DNA from: Planctomycetota bacterium
GTDB taxonomy: Bacteria; Planctomycetota; UBA1135; GCA-002686595
Reading direction: 5' to 3'
NCBI GenBank assembly: GCA_030746555.1
Contig: JASLMK010000022.1
Location: forward strand, 1-47,629
DNA: 47,629 nucleotides
Within the stretch, counting starts at the first letter, position 1. The number at the start of each line of letters is the position of its first letter. The notes beneath the pieces were generated by a model that was given only the letters and a program-made list of their open reading frames with translations, was not told where the DNA came from and made no database searches. Both the position numbers and the translations under genes were made by a program. Below are positions 7,941 through 16,734 of this stretch, piece by piece.

Positions 7941-9533
7941 CTACTCGCGCTCCCACCAGCGCGGTTGGCCGGCGATGAAGTCGACCAGAGCGCGGTACTT
8001 GGGCACGCTGAGCGGATCCTGGTCGTGGCGCTCGAGCGCGCCCCAGCTCCCGCTCTTGCCGTAGCGCGACATCGAGGAGAAGTGCACGAAGCGCGTCCCG
8101 CCGGCCTCCTTCCAGGCGGCGAGGTAGGCCGCGTAGAGCTCGGCCATCGCCGGATGGCGGTTGGCGTCGGCCAGGAGCGCGAGGAACTCGGCGTCCCGCG
8201 CGTCCGCGCGAGCGGCGAAGACGCCCTGACCACCCTCGTAGGCGACCAGCGGGAGCTCGTGGGGCTCCAGGGCGGCCACGTTCTTGGCGATGATCCCCGC
8301 CTGCAGGTCGACGGAGTCGCGCAGGGCTACCATCAAGCCCTCGAGCCCCATCTCGCGCACGCGCTCGCTCTCCTTGCGCACCAGCCGGCCCCCGAAGTAG
8401 GGCGCGATGGCGTAGACGTCGGCGTGGGCGGCCCCGCCCTCGAATCCCAGGATCGTCTCCGCGGTGCGCGGCACCGCGGACTGGCCGGCCAGGACTCGCA
8501 CCAGGCGCTCGGTGCCGCCGAAGGCCTCCTCCCACAGGGCGAAGATCTCCACGGCCCGGCGCGCCGTGTAGCGGTGGCCCGCCTTGGAGGCGCCCTCGGC
8601 CAACTCCAGCTCCAGGCCGCGCTCACGGGCGTAGCGTGCCTGGGGGAACTGGCCGTTCCAGAGCTCGTTGGAGTACTCGATCCAGACCGAGAGGCTCGGA
8701 TCCAGGAGCGCCGCCACCTGGCTCGCGAACGCGCGCACGTACTCGTCGTCGGCGGCGTGCGGCATGCAGAACCACGGTTCGGCGCCCAGGGTGTTGGCGA
8801 GCTCGACCATGAGCTCCAGGGCCACGCCGCGCTCGGTGCCCTGGGAGTGGTGCGCGAGGGTGGGGCGCTGGGACCAGCGTTCGACCATCGAGCCGTTGGT
8901 CTGCATCCAGTCCATGAAGCGCAAGACGCCGAAGGCGCGCCAGCGCTCGAGGAAGGCCGGGTGGAAGGGCTCGTCGCGATAGGTGTCGAGGAACCCGGGG
9001 AGGATCAGGCGGATGTTCCGCAGGTAGTCGTCAGGATCGGTGGCGGTGATCCTCAGGGAGCGCACGGGGGCCTGGGGGTCGAAGCGCACCTCGATCCTGC
9101 CTGGTCGCTCGGAGAGGACGCGTGCCCCCTTGAACTCGATGCGGCCGGTGCCCTCGAACAGGCACGTGGTCGTGCCCAGAGGGATGTGCGGGCCGAAGCC
9201 GGTGAAGAGCGGCGTCTCCGCCCGCTGGCCCGGGCGCAGGGAGCGCACCCAGCCGTGCTCGTCGAGGTCGAGCGGCCCGGCGTCGTCCCAGCCCACGCCC
9301 CGGGCGTTGGAGGCCCAGGCGCGCGCGGTCCGGAAGAGGTCCACGAAGACGATCTCCGGGCTGTAGTCGCGGATCTTCGCCAGGTTGATGCCCAGGGGCG
9401 AGCGGGCGTTGGGCGCTGCGGCCGGCGGCGGGCCGGCAGCAGGGGCGTCCTGGGCGCCCACCCCCGGCGTCCAGCCCGCCACGGCGCCGACGAGGAGGAA
9501 GGCGAACACGGCGCGGCGGAGGATGCGGGTCAT
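7941..9533 (-). CDS. Exported glycoside hydrolase-like protein of unknown activity
   Basis: A 530-residue protein with a Sec signal peptide at 1-27 (basic start, hydrophobic core, VGAQ cleavage region) and a Pro/Ala linker. The rest alternates strands and helices as in a TIM barrel. Suggestive motifs are PLGINLAKIRDYSPE near the mature N-terminus and VWIEYSNELWNGQFP near 300, which resembles the strand-4 NE-type acid of clan GH-A hydrolases; LVAYEGGQG near 430 could hold the second acid. I do not recognise a named family. It may trim or remodel the exopolysaccharide outside the cell. It lies in the glycosyltransferase group but on its own strand. Confidence 0.6.
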   Translation of the reverse strand: MTRILRRAVFAFLLVGAVAGWTPGVGAQDAPAAGPPPAAAPNARSPLGINLAKIRDYSPEIVFVDLFRTARAWASNARGVGWDDAGPLDLDEHGWVRSLRPGQRAETPLFTGFGPHIPLGTTTCLFEGTGRIEFKGARVLSERPGRIEVRFDPQAPVRSLRITATDPDDYLRNIRLILPGFLDTYRDEPFHPAFLERWRAFGVLRFMDWMQTNGSMVERWSQRPTLAHHSQGTERGVALELMVELANTLGAEPWFCMPHAADDEYVRAFASQVAALLDPSLSVWIEYSNELWNGQFPQARYARERGLELELAEGASKAGHRYTARRAVEIFALWEEAFGGTERLVRVLAGQSAVPRTAETILGFEGGAAHADVYAIAPYFGGRLVRKESERVREMGLEGLMVALRDSVDLQAGIIAKNVAALEPHELPLVAYEGGQGVFAARADARDAEFLALLADANRHPAMAELYAAYLAAWKEAGGTRFVHFSSMSRYGKSGSWGALERHDQDPLSVPKYRALVDFIAGQPRWWERE

Positions 9534-9597
9534 GGTGAGGTTCGGTCGCTGTGGTCACGCCGCGGCTGGACATCTGGCCCGTCCCGCGGACCGGCGC

Positions 9598-9603
9598 TAT
9601 CCT
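9598..9603. promoter_or_regulatory. Candidate -10 element in divergent gap (TATCCT/AGGATA)
   Basis: TATCCT lies 69 bases before the flippase start and, read in reverse as CTAGGATA, about 65 bases before the exported-protein start at 9533. It fits the TANNNT pattern seen at other gene fronts. No convincing -35 hexamer accompanies it. Confidence 0.25.
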
Positions 9604-9671
9604 AGCCGCCCTCGTCGGATCGGTAACGTGGGCCGCTCGCCGCCCGCCGCCCGCAGCCCGACCGCCCGGTC

Positions 9672-11060
9672 GTGGCCACGCTTCCCCCTCCCTCACCCGA
9701 CGCTCCCGGCACCTCCGAGATCGAGGCGCTGCGCTCGCCCGCGGAGAAGCCCGCGCGCCTGCGCTCGCGCGTCGTCTCCGCCTCCACCTGGACCCTGTTG
9801 GGCATCGGCTCCAGCCGCATGCTGAGCATGGCCAACAACCTGATCCTCACGCGCCTCCTGTTCCCCGAGGCCTTCGGCCTGATGACCCTGGTCACGGTCG
9901 TCACGATCGGCGTCCAGCTGTTCTCCGACATCGGTCTGCGGGCCACGGTCCTGACCCACGAGCGGGGCGACGACCCCGAGTTCCTGGACACGACCTGGGT
10001 GCTGCAGATCCTGCGCGGCGCACTCCTGTGGCTGGTCGTGGTGGCCCTGGCCTGGCCCGCCGCCAGCTTCTACCAGGAGCCCCTGTTGCGTTGGATGCTG
10101 CCGGTGGCAGGCCTGGCCGCCCTGGTCAACGGCTTCGGCTCCACCGCCGGCTACACCCTGGCGCGCCGGGTCACTCCCCAACGCGCGATCGTCCTGGGCC
10201 TGATCGTCCAGTTCGTGACCCTCCTCCTCACCATCGGCCTGGCCCTGGTCTGGAAGTCGGTCTGGGTCCTCGTGGGCGCCACGGTCCTCTCCGCGGTGCT
10301 CGGCACGATCGGGAGCTACCGCCTCATCCCCGAGCGCAAGCACCGTTTTCGCGTCAACCGTGAGGACGCGCGCTCGATCTACCGCTTCGGGCGCTGGATC
10401 CTGTTCAGCACGGCGATCACCTTCTTCCTCACCCAGGGCGATCGGCTCGTCCTCGGCAAGCTGTTGACCAAGGAGATGCTGGGGGTCTACTCGGTCGCGT
10501 TCGTCCTCAGCGAGACGGCCCTGCAGCTGGCGAGCAGGCTCTCGTTCAACGTGCTGCACCCGGTCTTCTCCGAGATCCGCCACGACCCCGGCCCGGCCAT
10601 GCGCAGCAAGATCTTCCGCCTGCGGGGGACGCTCCTCGTCACGGTCCTGCCGATCGTGTGGATCCTGGCGGTGTTCGGCGAGAGCCTCGTCGGTTTGCTC
10701 TACGACGGCCGCTACGCCGACGCCGGCTGGATGGCTCAGATCCTGGCCCTGGGAGCGGTCGGCAGGCTGGTGGCGATCACCTCCGATCGCCAGATCCTGG
10801 CGGTCGGTGACTCGTTCGGCTACCTCCTCCTGCAGGTGGCGCGCGTCGTGCTCCTGGTGGCCTGCGCCTTCGTCGGCTACCGCTGGGACGGCTTCCGCGG
10901 CCTGCTCTTCGGCGTGGCCGCGGCGCGCAACCTCGAGTACCTGCCCCTCGCCCTGCTCTTGCGCCGCCACGGGAGCTGGCTGCCCGGCCTGGACGCCGCC
11001 GCGTTCCTCTCCAGCGCTGCGGTGATCGGAGCCGGCCTCTACTACTTCGGAGCGCCTTGA
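9672..11060 (+). CDS. Wzx-type oligosaccharide flippase (MOP/MATE superfamily)
   Basis: A 462-residue multi-pass protein with about twelve to fourteen predicted helices, starting at a GTG. The segment NNLILTRLLFPEAFGLMTLV is characteristic of the Polysacc_synt family, and FSDIGLRATVLTHERGDDPE follows the usual first-loop pattern. Family members flip undecaprenyl-linked repeat units to the periplasm. This is the only flippase in the window, and no Wzy polymerase is obvious here. The 3' end overlaps the convergent GT2 gene by 19 bases. Confidence 0.9.
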   Translation: MATLPPPSPDAPGTSEIEALRSPAEKPARLRSRVVSASTWTLLGIGSSRMLSMANNLILTRLLFPEAFGLMTLVTVVTIGVQLFSDIGLRATVLTHERGDDPEFLDTTWVLQILRGALLWLVVVALAWPAASFYQEPLLRWMLPVAGLAALVNGFGSTAGYTLARRVTPQRAIVLGLIVQFVTLLLTIGLALVWKSVWVLVGATVLSAVLGTIGSYRLIPERKHRFRVNREDARSIYRFGRWILFSTAITFFLTQGDRLVLGKLLTKEMLGVYSVAFVLSETALQLASRLSFNVLHPVFSEIRHDPGPAMRSKIFRLRGTLLVTVLPIVWILAVFGESLVGLLYDGRYADAGWMAQILALGAVGRLVAITSDRQILAVGDSFGYLLLQVARVVLLVACAFVGYRWDGFRGLLFGVAAARNLEYLPLALLLRRHGSWLPGLDAAAFLSSAAVIGAGLYYFGAP

Positions 11061-12031
11061 GGCCCTGAGTCGGTCGCACCGCCGCGCCAGGTGAGGCGGT
11101 AGCGCAAGAAGTCCCACCACAGCCAGGGTGGCTGCGTATTCGCGCGTGCGGTCACGAGCCTGCGCACGAAGGCCAGGCCGTGGGCCACCAGCCACACCAG
11201 GGCGGTCCGGCGCTCCGCCCACGGGCCGCGGTTCTTGCGGTGGTAGCGGGCGTGGGCGTCGAACCAGTAGCGCGGGCGCCTGGCGGGCCGTTCCCCCAGG
11301 ACCGTCACGCCCGAGCTCCGCCCCACCAGGTGCATGACGCGGCTGGCGGGCACGTACCAACAAGTCCAGCCCGCGCGCCGCGCCTGCAGGGCGAAGTCGG
11401 TGTCCTCGAAGTACATGAAGTAGCCCTCGTCGAGCAGGCCCACGTCCGCGAACACCTCCGTGCGGATCATCACACTCGCAAACGCCACCCAGTCGATCTC
11501 GTGCGCCTCGTCGGTGAGGGGCGGCGCCACGACGTGGCGCTCGAAGAGCGAGTGGACGACCCGCAGGGACGTGCCCTGGGCGAACTCGCCGCGCGCCGTC
11601 GGGAAACGATAGCGCGAGTGTTGCTGCTCCCCGTCCTCCCCATCCAGCCGGCTGCCCGCCAGGCCGACTCGGGGGCGGGCCTCGAGGAACTCCAGGAGGG
11701 TGGCGAGGGCGCCGGGCCGCACCGCCGTGTCCGAGTTCAGCAGGTGGACGAAGCGCGGCGGATCCGAGCCCGCCAGGGCCGGGGCGATCGCCCGGTTGTT
11801 CCCGGCCGCGAACCCGCCGTTGGTCTCCTGGGGCCGCAGCTCGCACCAGCCGTCCCAACCCTCCGCCTCGATGACCGCCGCGATGCGCTCCACGGAGCCG
11901 TCGCCCGAGGCGTTGTCGACCACCACCACGCGAGCGTCCCCGACGGCGGCGATCTCGCCCTCCAAGGAGCGCAGGCAGTCGATGGCGAGCTCGGCGGTGC
12001 GGTAGTTGAGGACGACGACGAGCAGCTTCAC
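11042..12031 (-). CDS. Family 2 glycosyltransferase (rhamnosyltransferase-like)
   Basis: A 329-residue GT-A enzyme of the WbbL/RfbN-like group. It shows VVVLNYRTAELAIDCLRSL, VVVDNASGDGS, NGGFAAGNNRAI, HLLNSDTAV (DxD region) and EGYFMYFEDTDFALQARRAGW (ED acid pair). Such enzymes commonly transfer rhamnose or related deoxysugars to polymers, but the donor is not readable. A C-terminal hydrophobic stretch (ALVWLVAHGLAFVRRL) may contact the membrane. It lies 30 bases downstream of the MBOAT-SGNH gene on the same strand, probably in the same transcript, so its sugar could be the acceptor for that acyltransferase (inference). Confidence 0.88.
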   Translation of the reverse strand: MKLLVVVLNYRTAELAIDCLRSLEGEIAAVGDARVVVVDNASGDGSVERIAAVIEAEGWDGWCELRPQETNGGFAAGNNRAIAPALAGSDPPRFVHLLNSDTAVRPGALATLLEFLEARPRVGLAGSRLDGEDGEQQHSRYRFPTARGEFAQGTSLRVVHSLFERHVVAPPLTDEAHEIDWVAFASVMIRTEVFADVGLLDEGYFMYFEDTDFALQARRAGWTCWYVPASRVMHLVGRSSGVTVLGERPARRPRYWFDAHARYHRKNRGPWAERRTALVWLVAHGLAFVRRLVTARANTQPPWLWWDFLRYRLTWRGGATDSGPQGAPK

Positions 12032-12061
12032 GGTGTGCGCGCCTCCCCTTCGGCGGGCCCC

Positions 12062-14656
12062 TCAGTCGACGGGCAGGTGCGGGAGCAGGGCATCGTAGAC
12101 CGCGTCTGCCAGCATGCGGTGGCCGCGGGCGATCGGGTGGTGGTCCCAGGGCGCGATCCACAGGGAGGGCAGGTTCTCCTCGGACGCGTAGGCGTGGGCC
12201 GTGTCGACCACGGTGTATCCGCCGGCTCGCGCCAGCTCCAGCTGGGCGGCGAGGTGCTCGGGACGGGCGACTCCGGTCTCGGGGCGCGGGATGAAGGTCG
12301 CCACGGTCGCCACGCCGTTCTCCGCGCAGACCGCCGCCGCGCGCGCGTAGATCCAGCCCAGGGCGCGCTCGGCGATGCGCGGCAGGCGGTTGTCCGCCAC
12401 GATGCGCGGGAGCCCGGGGTGGACGTCGACCTCCGCCATCAGCTCGAGCAGCTCCGGATAGGGCACGCCGATCTCCTTGTCTACGGCGTGGGCCAGCTCC
12501 TTGGTGATCCAGGGCAGGTCGTCGATCCCGACGTTGACGACCAGATCGAGGTCGAACTCCAAGGCCCGCGTCTCGAGGGTCGCCAGGCGACACAGGGGGC
12601 CGTACCCGCTGATTGCGAAGTTGAGGACCTCGAAGCGCAGGCCTTCCCGCGCCTGCTCGGCGTTGAGGCGATCCTCGAGGACGTTCTCGTAGGTCTCCTC
12701 GTTCTCGACGCCGATGCCCGCGGTGTGGGAGGAGCCGAGGAATCCGATCCGGAACACCCCGGGCGGCTTCTCCTTCTCGTACTCGCGGTCCCGGAACCCC
12801 CAGCGGTTGGTGACGAGCGTGCAGCCCTTGTACTCCACCTCCACCGACGGGTAGAGGTCGTAGGGCGGGTAGCTGTCCGGCGTCTGACGGATGGCCGCGT
12901 TGACGTTCCAGCCCGCCGGTCGGTCCTTGTAGAGGTCGGCCAGCTCGCTGTTGAAGCGTGTGACGTCCGTCAGGTCTTCGTAGTAACCACGCTCCAACTG
13001 TCCGGCGTCGGCGGAGTTGAGCTTGTTGGTGGCGAGGCGCTCGACTGCCTCGGCCAGGCGCGGCTCAAAGGAGAACCACAGGGGCGAGCGCCCGACGGTC
13101 AGGAGCAGGCCGCAACTGACGCACACCAGGGCGTTCGAGCGCCAGTAGGTCGGCTTGGCGGCCTCCTGGCGCGCCAGGCCGCCGGCGACCACGGCCACCG
13201 GCGCCGTGCGCCCCCACAGCGAACCCGCGACCCCCAGGACCGCCAGGGCGCCGACGACGCCCAGACCTTCGAGGATCGTCAGCTCCCCGAGGTAGTCCAG
13301 CACCAGCCCCCACTCCGCCCAGGAGCCCGCGGTCCACATCGACCACAGGAAGGTGATCGTGAGGAACATGGCGATCGTGCGCAGGGCGATGGCGACTTCC
13401 GAACCCAGGGTGCGCCGCACCTTGCCGAGGGCGCGGGCGCGACCGTGCTTCGTCTCCCAGTAGACGTTGATCGTGATCATCAACCCCAACAGGCTCCAGA
13501 AGATCGCGTCCTGCCAGGAGGTCGGGAAGGAGCCCCGGATCCAGAACCACTGGTAGCCGTGCAGGAACCAGGTGGCGACGAAGGTCACCAGGGTAGCGAG
13601 CACCACCGCCGTGGTCGGGCTCACGCGCCGCCGCAGCATGAAGTGCACCGGCGTGAAGAAGACCTTCTGCATGAAGTTCTTCCAGTACACGTTGATGCGC
13701 CGCCAGAAGTCGGTGAAGTTGTTCGAGAGCAACCAGAGGTGGAAGGTCTCCGGCAGGTTGAAGCCGAACATGTGCAACAAGCCGGCGATCAGGTGGAAGG
13801 CCCCCGAGACGCGGAAGTAGAGCAGGTAGGTCGAGAAGATCACCCGCACCGCGTCCAATCCGCCGGCCACCTTGGCCGGGTCCAGGATGAAGTTCTGGTA
13901 GATGGCGCGGTAGATCAGCAGGTGGACGACCCCGCGCAGCATCCAGCGCAGACCCTTCTGGTGGATCAGCCACGACTCGTCGTTGTCGTGCGAGCGACAG
14001 AAGGTCTTGTAGTCGACGACCGGGAAGAGCGGGAAGCACACGTTGGGCAACATGAAGAAGTAGCCCAGGGCGTTCCAGACGTTGAAGGGGGCGCTCTTGT
14101 GCCGCAGATCGTAGAGGTAGATCATCGCGCGGAACATGAACATCGACCCGAGGATGGGCCAGAGGGCCGACGGCCACGGCGCGTCGACCACGCCCGTGCG
14201 CAACAGGGCCAGGCCCGCGCCGAGGGCGAGCATCAGGGCCACGCGAGCACCGTGAGCGATCGGCGCGTGGGCGGCGCCGATCAGGAGCACGCCCAGGCCC
14301 AACAGCCAGGAGCCCGCCTCGAGGTCGAGCACGACCAGCACCGAGGCCACCGAGAGACCCGCGAAGAGCGGCATGCGCGCCGCCCCGGGGAGGAAGTGGG
14401 TGACGACGAACCCGCCCCAGGCCAGGACCATCACCTGCAGGAAGGCGCGGCTCTCCAGCTGGAAGGCGCGCACCACCAGCACCAGCAGGCCGAACTGGAA
14501 GGCGGTCAGGCCGAAGCGGAACAGGCCGCCGAGGGTCCAGGGCGACGCGCCGGGCGAGCCCGGCTTGGGGGAGGCGGTCTTCGGGCCGGAGTCCATGGGG
14601 GTCTGGGCGAGGGAGCGAGCGTGCGCGACGCGGCGGCGGCGGTCTGCGTGCGACAT
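12062..14656 (-). CDS. MBOAT acyltransferase fused to an SGNH hydrolase-like domain (DltB+DltD-like)
   Basis: About 864 residues from the ATG at 14656; an ATG at 14596 (844 residues) is equally possible and would fit a TAGGAT hexamer at 14655-14660. The N-terminal 500 residues are a multi-helix MBOAT protein with the catalytic-type histidine in TWFLHGYQWFW (His366). The C-terminal part is an SGNH domain: GFLGSSHTAGIG with the candidate nucleophile Ser643, a Gly block (ISGYGPLC), a GxND-like VGIDDLP, and the terminal WDHHPIARGH. MBOAT proteins such as DltB, PatA and AlgI move acyl groups across the membrane, and SGNH partners such as DltD and PatB pass them to the polymer; here both are one chain. 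The gene follows an adenylation enzyme and a carrier protein, so the donor is probably a carrier thioester. The acceptor is inferred to be a surface glycan. Confidence 0.85.
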   Translation of the reverse strand: MSHADRRRRVAHARSLAQTPMDSGPKTASPKPGSPGASPWTLGGLFRFGLTAFQFGLLVLVVRAFQLESRAFLQVMVLAWGGFVVTHFLPGAARMPLFAGLSVASVLVVLDLEAGSWLLGLGVLLIGAAHAPIAHGARVALMLALGAGLALLRTGVVDAPWPSALWPILGSMFMFRAMIYLYDLRHKSAPFNVWNALGYFFMLPNVCFPLFPVVDYKTFCRSHDNDESWLIHQKGLRWMLRGVVHLLIYRAIYQNFILDPAKVAGGLDAVRVIFSTYLLYFRVSGAFHLIAGLLHMFGFNLPETFHLWLLSNNFTDFWRRINVYWKNFMQKVFFTPVHFMLRRRVSPTTAVVLATLVTFVATWFLHGYQWFWIRGSFPTSWQDAIFWSLLGLMITINVYWETKHGRARALGKVRRTLGSEVAIALRTIAMFLTITFLWSMWTAGSWAEWGLVLDYLGELTILEGLGVVGALAVLGVAGSLWGRTAPVAVVAGGLARQEAAKPTYWRSNALVCVSCGLLLTVGRSPLWFSFEPRLAEAVERLATNKLNSADAGQLERGYYEDLTDVTRFNSELADLYKDRPAGWNVNAAIRQTPDSYPPYDLYPSVEVEYKGCTLVTNRWGFRDREYEKEKPPGVFRIGFLGSSHTAGIGVENEETYENVLEDRLNAEQAREGLRFEVLNFAISGYGPLCRLATLETRALEFDLDLVVNVGIDDLPWITKELAHAVDKEIGVPYPELLELMAEVDVHPGLPRIVADNRLPRIAERALGWIYARAAAVCAENGVATVATFIPRPETGVARPEHLAAQLELARAGGYTVVDTAHAYASEENLPSLWIAPWDHHPIARGHRMLADAVYDALLPHLPVD

Positions 14657-14660
14657 CCTA
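14655..14660 (-). promoter_or_regulatory. Candidate internal -10 element (TAGGAT)
   Basis: TAGGAT on the minus strand lies in the 43-base gap after the adenylation gene and overlaps the upstream ATG of the MBOAT gene. If used as a -10 box, the MBOAT protein would have to start at 14596. It fits the TANNNT motif seen elsewhere in the window; no -35 element is clear. Confidence 0.2.
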
Positions 14661-14699
14661 ACCGCCCCGCGAGGGAGCAGACAGCCCGCGTCGCCGGGT

Positions 14700-16259
14700 C
14701 TACTCGCCCTCCAGGGCGAGGAGGGCCTGGTAGTCGATCTTGTCGGTGGAGGTCTTGGGCAGGGCCTCGTGGAACGCGAAGGCGTCGGGAACCATGTAGA
14801 GGGGCAGGTGCTCGGCGCAGAACGGCTTGAGCTTGAGGAGCGAGATGCGCCCGCCGTCACCGGTCGCCAGGTGGGCTTTCACGCGCACCCCGTCCTCCCC
14901 CTCCAGGGCCACGACCGCCACCTCGCGTACGAGGGGGAACCGCGACAGGCAGGCCTCGATCTCCCCCAGCTCGACGCGGAAGCCGCGCTTTTTGATCATC
15001 CGGTCGCGGCGCCCCACGAAGCGGTAGTTCCCACCCTCCTCCTCGACCACCAGATCGCCCGTGCGGTACCAGACGACGGCGCCGTCCCCCTCGAGGCGAC
15101 TGGCCGCGGTCAGCTCCGCCAGCCCCCAGTAGCCGCGCGTCACCGCCGGGCCGCTGATGACGAGCTCTCCCTCGCTCCCCGCCTCGACGTCCGCCCCGCC
15201 CTCGTCGACCACGCGCGCCGCCAAGTGGTCGCAGACGACGCCGATCGGGTAGGGCTCGACCCGGCCCTCGGCCACGCGCTCGGGGATCCGGTAGTACGTG
15301 CAGACGTTGGTCTCGGTCGGCCCGTAGAGGTTGAAGTAGACCGGATCGGGGAGCAGCTCCTTGAGCGCCGCGAGGTGCACGATCGGGAAGACCTCGCCCG
15401 CGAACAGCACCAGCCTCAGGCTCGACAGATCGAGGGTCTCCAGCTTGCCGTACTGGACCAAGAGGCTCAGGACCGACGGCGTCGAGTACCAGACGCTGAT
15501 GCGCTCGGCAGCGATCAGCCGCGCGAGGCCGACGGGCTCCTTGCCGGCCTCCTCCCCCACCAGCACCAAGGTCGCGCCGCTCTTGGCCGCCACGTAGAGG
15601 TCGAAGATCGACAGGTCGAAGTGGAACGGAGCGTGGGAGGAGAAGCGGTCGTCGGCGCCGGTGCCGAGCGCACCGTGCGCCCACTCGACGAAGCTCGTCG
15701 CGTTGCGGTGGGTGATCTCGACGCCCTTGGGCTTCCCGGTCGAGCCGGAGGTGTAGAGGATGTAGGCGAGGTCGTCGGCGGCGGCCTCCACGGTCTCGGT
15801 CGCCTGCGCCTCCCCGGCCGCGTCGGCGGCGTCGAGGGCCGCCGCCAAGCCGCTCCCGTCGCCGACCCCCTCCAGGCGCAGGGCCGACGGCCCCGCCCCG
15901 AGCTCCGCGAGGGCTTCCACCAATGCGTCCGCCGCGGCGGCCTCCACCAGGACGGCGCGCACGCCGCAGTCGGCGAGGATGAAGGCGTTGCGCCCGGCGG
16001 GAGCGGTCGCGTCCACCGGGACGTAGGCGGCGCCGCACTTGAGGACGGCGTACAGCGCCGCAACCGAGTCGGCGGACTTGGGAACGCACAGGCCGACGCG
16101 GTCCCCGGGGGCGACGCCCAACGCGACCAGGCGGTCCCGCAGGCGGTCGGAGAGCGCGTCCAGACCGCGGTAGTCCAGGGCTTTGTGACCCTGAGCGACG
16201 ACGGCCGCGTGCCCGGACCGCTCGCGCGCGGCGGACGCGAGGTAGGCGTGCAGGTTCAT
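14700..16259 (-). CDS. Stand-alone adenylation enzyme, predicted L-prolyl-AMP ligase (PltF/CloN4-like)
   Basis: A 519-residue ANL-family enzyme with YILYTSGSTGKPKGVEITH (A3), FHFDLSIFD (A4), NLYGPTETNV (A5), YRTGDL (A7) and the A10 lysine Lys507. Aligning to GrsA by eye, the specificity residues are Asp215, Leu216, Phe219, Tyr258, Leu285, Ala287, Leu311, Val319, Cys320 and Lys507, giving DLFYLALVCK. I recall DL(L/F)YLALVCK as the code of the proline enzymes in pyoluteorin, prodigiosin and aminocoumarin pathways. These load L-proline on a carrier protein for oxidation to pyrrole-2-carboxyl thioester. The downstream carrier and dehydrogenase partners are both present upstream in this operon. 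It also resembles DltA in length, but DltA selects D-Ala with a different pocket. It lies 16 bases after the carrier gene. Confidence 0.88.
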   Translation of the reverse strand: MNLHAYLASAARERSGHAAVVAQGHKALDYRGLDALSDRLRDRLVALGVAPGDRVGLCVPKSADSVAALYAVLKCGAAYVPVDATAPAGRNAFILADCGVRAVLVEAAAADALVEALAELGAGPSALRLEGVGDGSGLAAALDAADAAGEAQATETVEAAADDLAYILYTSGSTGKPKGVEITHRNATSFVEWAHGALGTGADDRFSSHAPFHFDLSIFDLYVAAKSGATLVLVGEEAGKEPVGLARLIAAERISVWYSTPSVLSLLVQYGKLETLDLSSLRLVLFAGEVFPIVHLAALKELLPDPVYFNLYGPTETNVCTYYRIPERVAEGRVEPYPIGVVCDHLAARVVDEGGADVEAGSEGELVISGPAVTRGYWGLAELTAASRLEGDGAVVWYRTGDLVVEEEGGNYRFVGRRDRMIKKRGFRVELGEIEACLSRFPLVREVAVVALEGEDGVRVKAHLATGDGGRISLLKLKPFCAEHLPLYMVPDAFAFHEALPKTSTDKIDYQALLALEGE

Positions 16260-16275
16260 TCCCGACCGGGCGCGA

Positions 16276-16530
16276 TCAGAGCTTGGAGAGCACCAGGTTC
16301 GAGATGTCCTCGACCGTGTTCAGGTGGTCGACGTCGGCCTCGTGGGCCTCGATCTGCACGCTGAACTGCTCCTCGAGGAAGGTGACGAGCTTGAGGGTCG
16401 CGATCGAGTCGAGGATGCCGGCGCTGACGAGGGGGGTCGTCGGCTCCAACTCGTCCGCGTCCTCTCCCGAGAGGAACTCGGACAGGATGAACTGCTTGAC
16501 GCTGGCTTGGATTTGCTCCTTGGGGACCAT
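16276..16530 (-). CDS. Peptidyl carrier protein (PltL/CloN5-like)
   Basis: An 84-residue carrier protein. The phosphopantetheine site is GILDSIATLKLV with Ser42, followed by FLEEQFSVQIEAHEADVDHLNTVEDI. The EAHE-type stretch after helix 3 is one I associate from memory with pyrrolyl carrier proteins such as PltL, CloN5 and RedO, rather than with DltC. The frame extends upstream to 16668, but the added sequence is Arg/Pro-rich; the ATG at 16530 gives the normal carrier length. It should hold prolyl and then pyrrole-2-carboxyl as a thioester and hand it to an acyltransferase. It is followed directly by the adenylation gene and has its own candidate promoter upstream. Confidence 0.88.
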   Translation of the reverse strand: MVPKEQIQASVKQFILSEFLSGEDADELEPTTPLVSAGILDSIATLKLVTFLEEQFSVQIEAHEADVDHLNTVEDISNLVLSKL

Positions 16531-16699
16531 CTCGGGTTCTCTCTGTGACTGACGGAAGCGCTCTTGTCTTGGATAGCGCCGCGGCCCGCGGGCGGTCGCG
16601 AAGGGTATCGATGGGAGAAGCGCCTGGGCAGAGTCCGGGCCACAGGCGCGCCACGGGAGGGCGGACACCTGTTCTGTTCGGCCTGCGAGCAGACGCCGC

Positions 16700-16708
16700 A
16701 GTATAGCA
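16700..16708 (-). promoter_or_regulatory. Extended -10 promoter TGCTATACT
   Basis: On the minus strand, TGC directly precedes TATACT (five of six to consensus), a good extended -10 element. It lies in the 204-base gap between the dehydrogenase stop (16735) and the carrier start (16530) and points toward the carrier, adenylation and MBOAT genes. No strong -35 is seen, which extended -10 promoters tolerate. The leader would be about 160 bases; nothing else is evident in the gap. Confidence 0.45.
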
Positions 16709-16734
16709 CCCGAGGGGATTGTGTGGCGTGGTCC

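Noticed and set aside
11180-14830. A 1216-codon plus-strand frame opposite the GT2 and MBOAT genes
   Set aside because: Low-complexity His/Gln/Arg/Gly-rich translation without motifs; the minus-strand genes here have clear catalytic motifs.
14700-16530. Reading the adenylation and carrier pair as DltA/DltC for D-alanine
   Set aside because: The pocket residues match the proline pattern, the carrier has an EAHE-type tail, and a dehydrogenase is present, which D-Ala transfer would not need.
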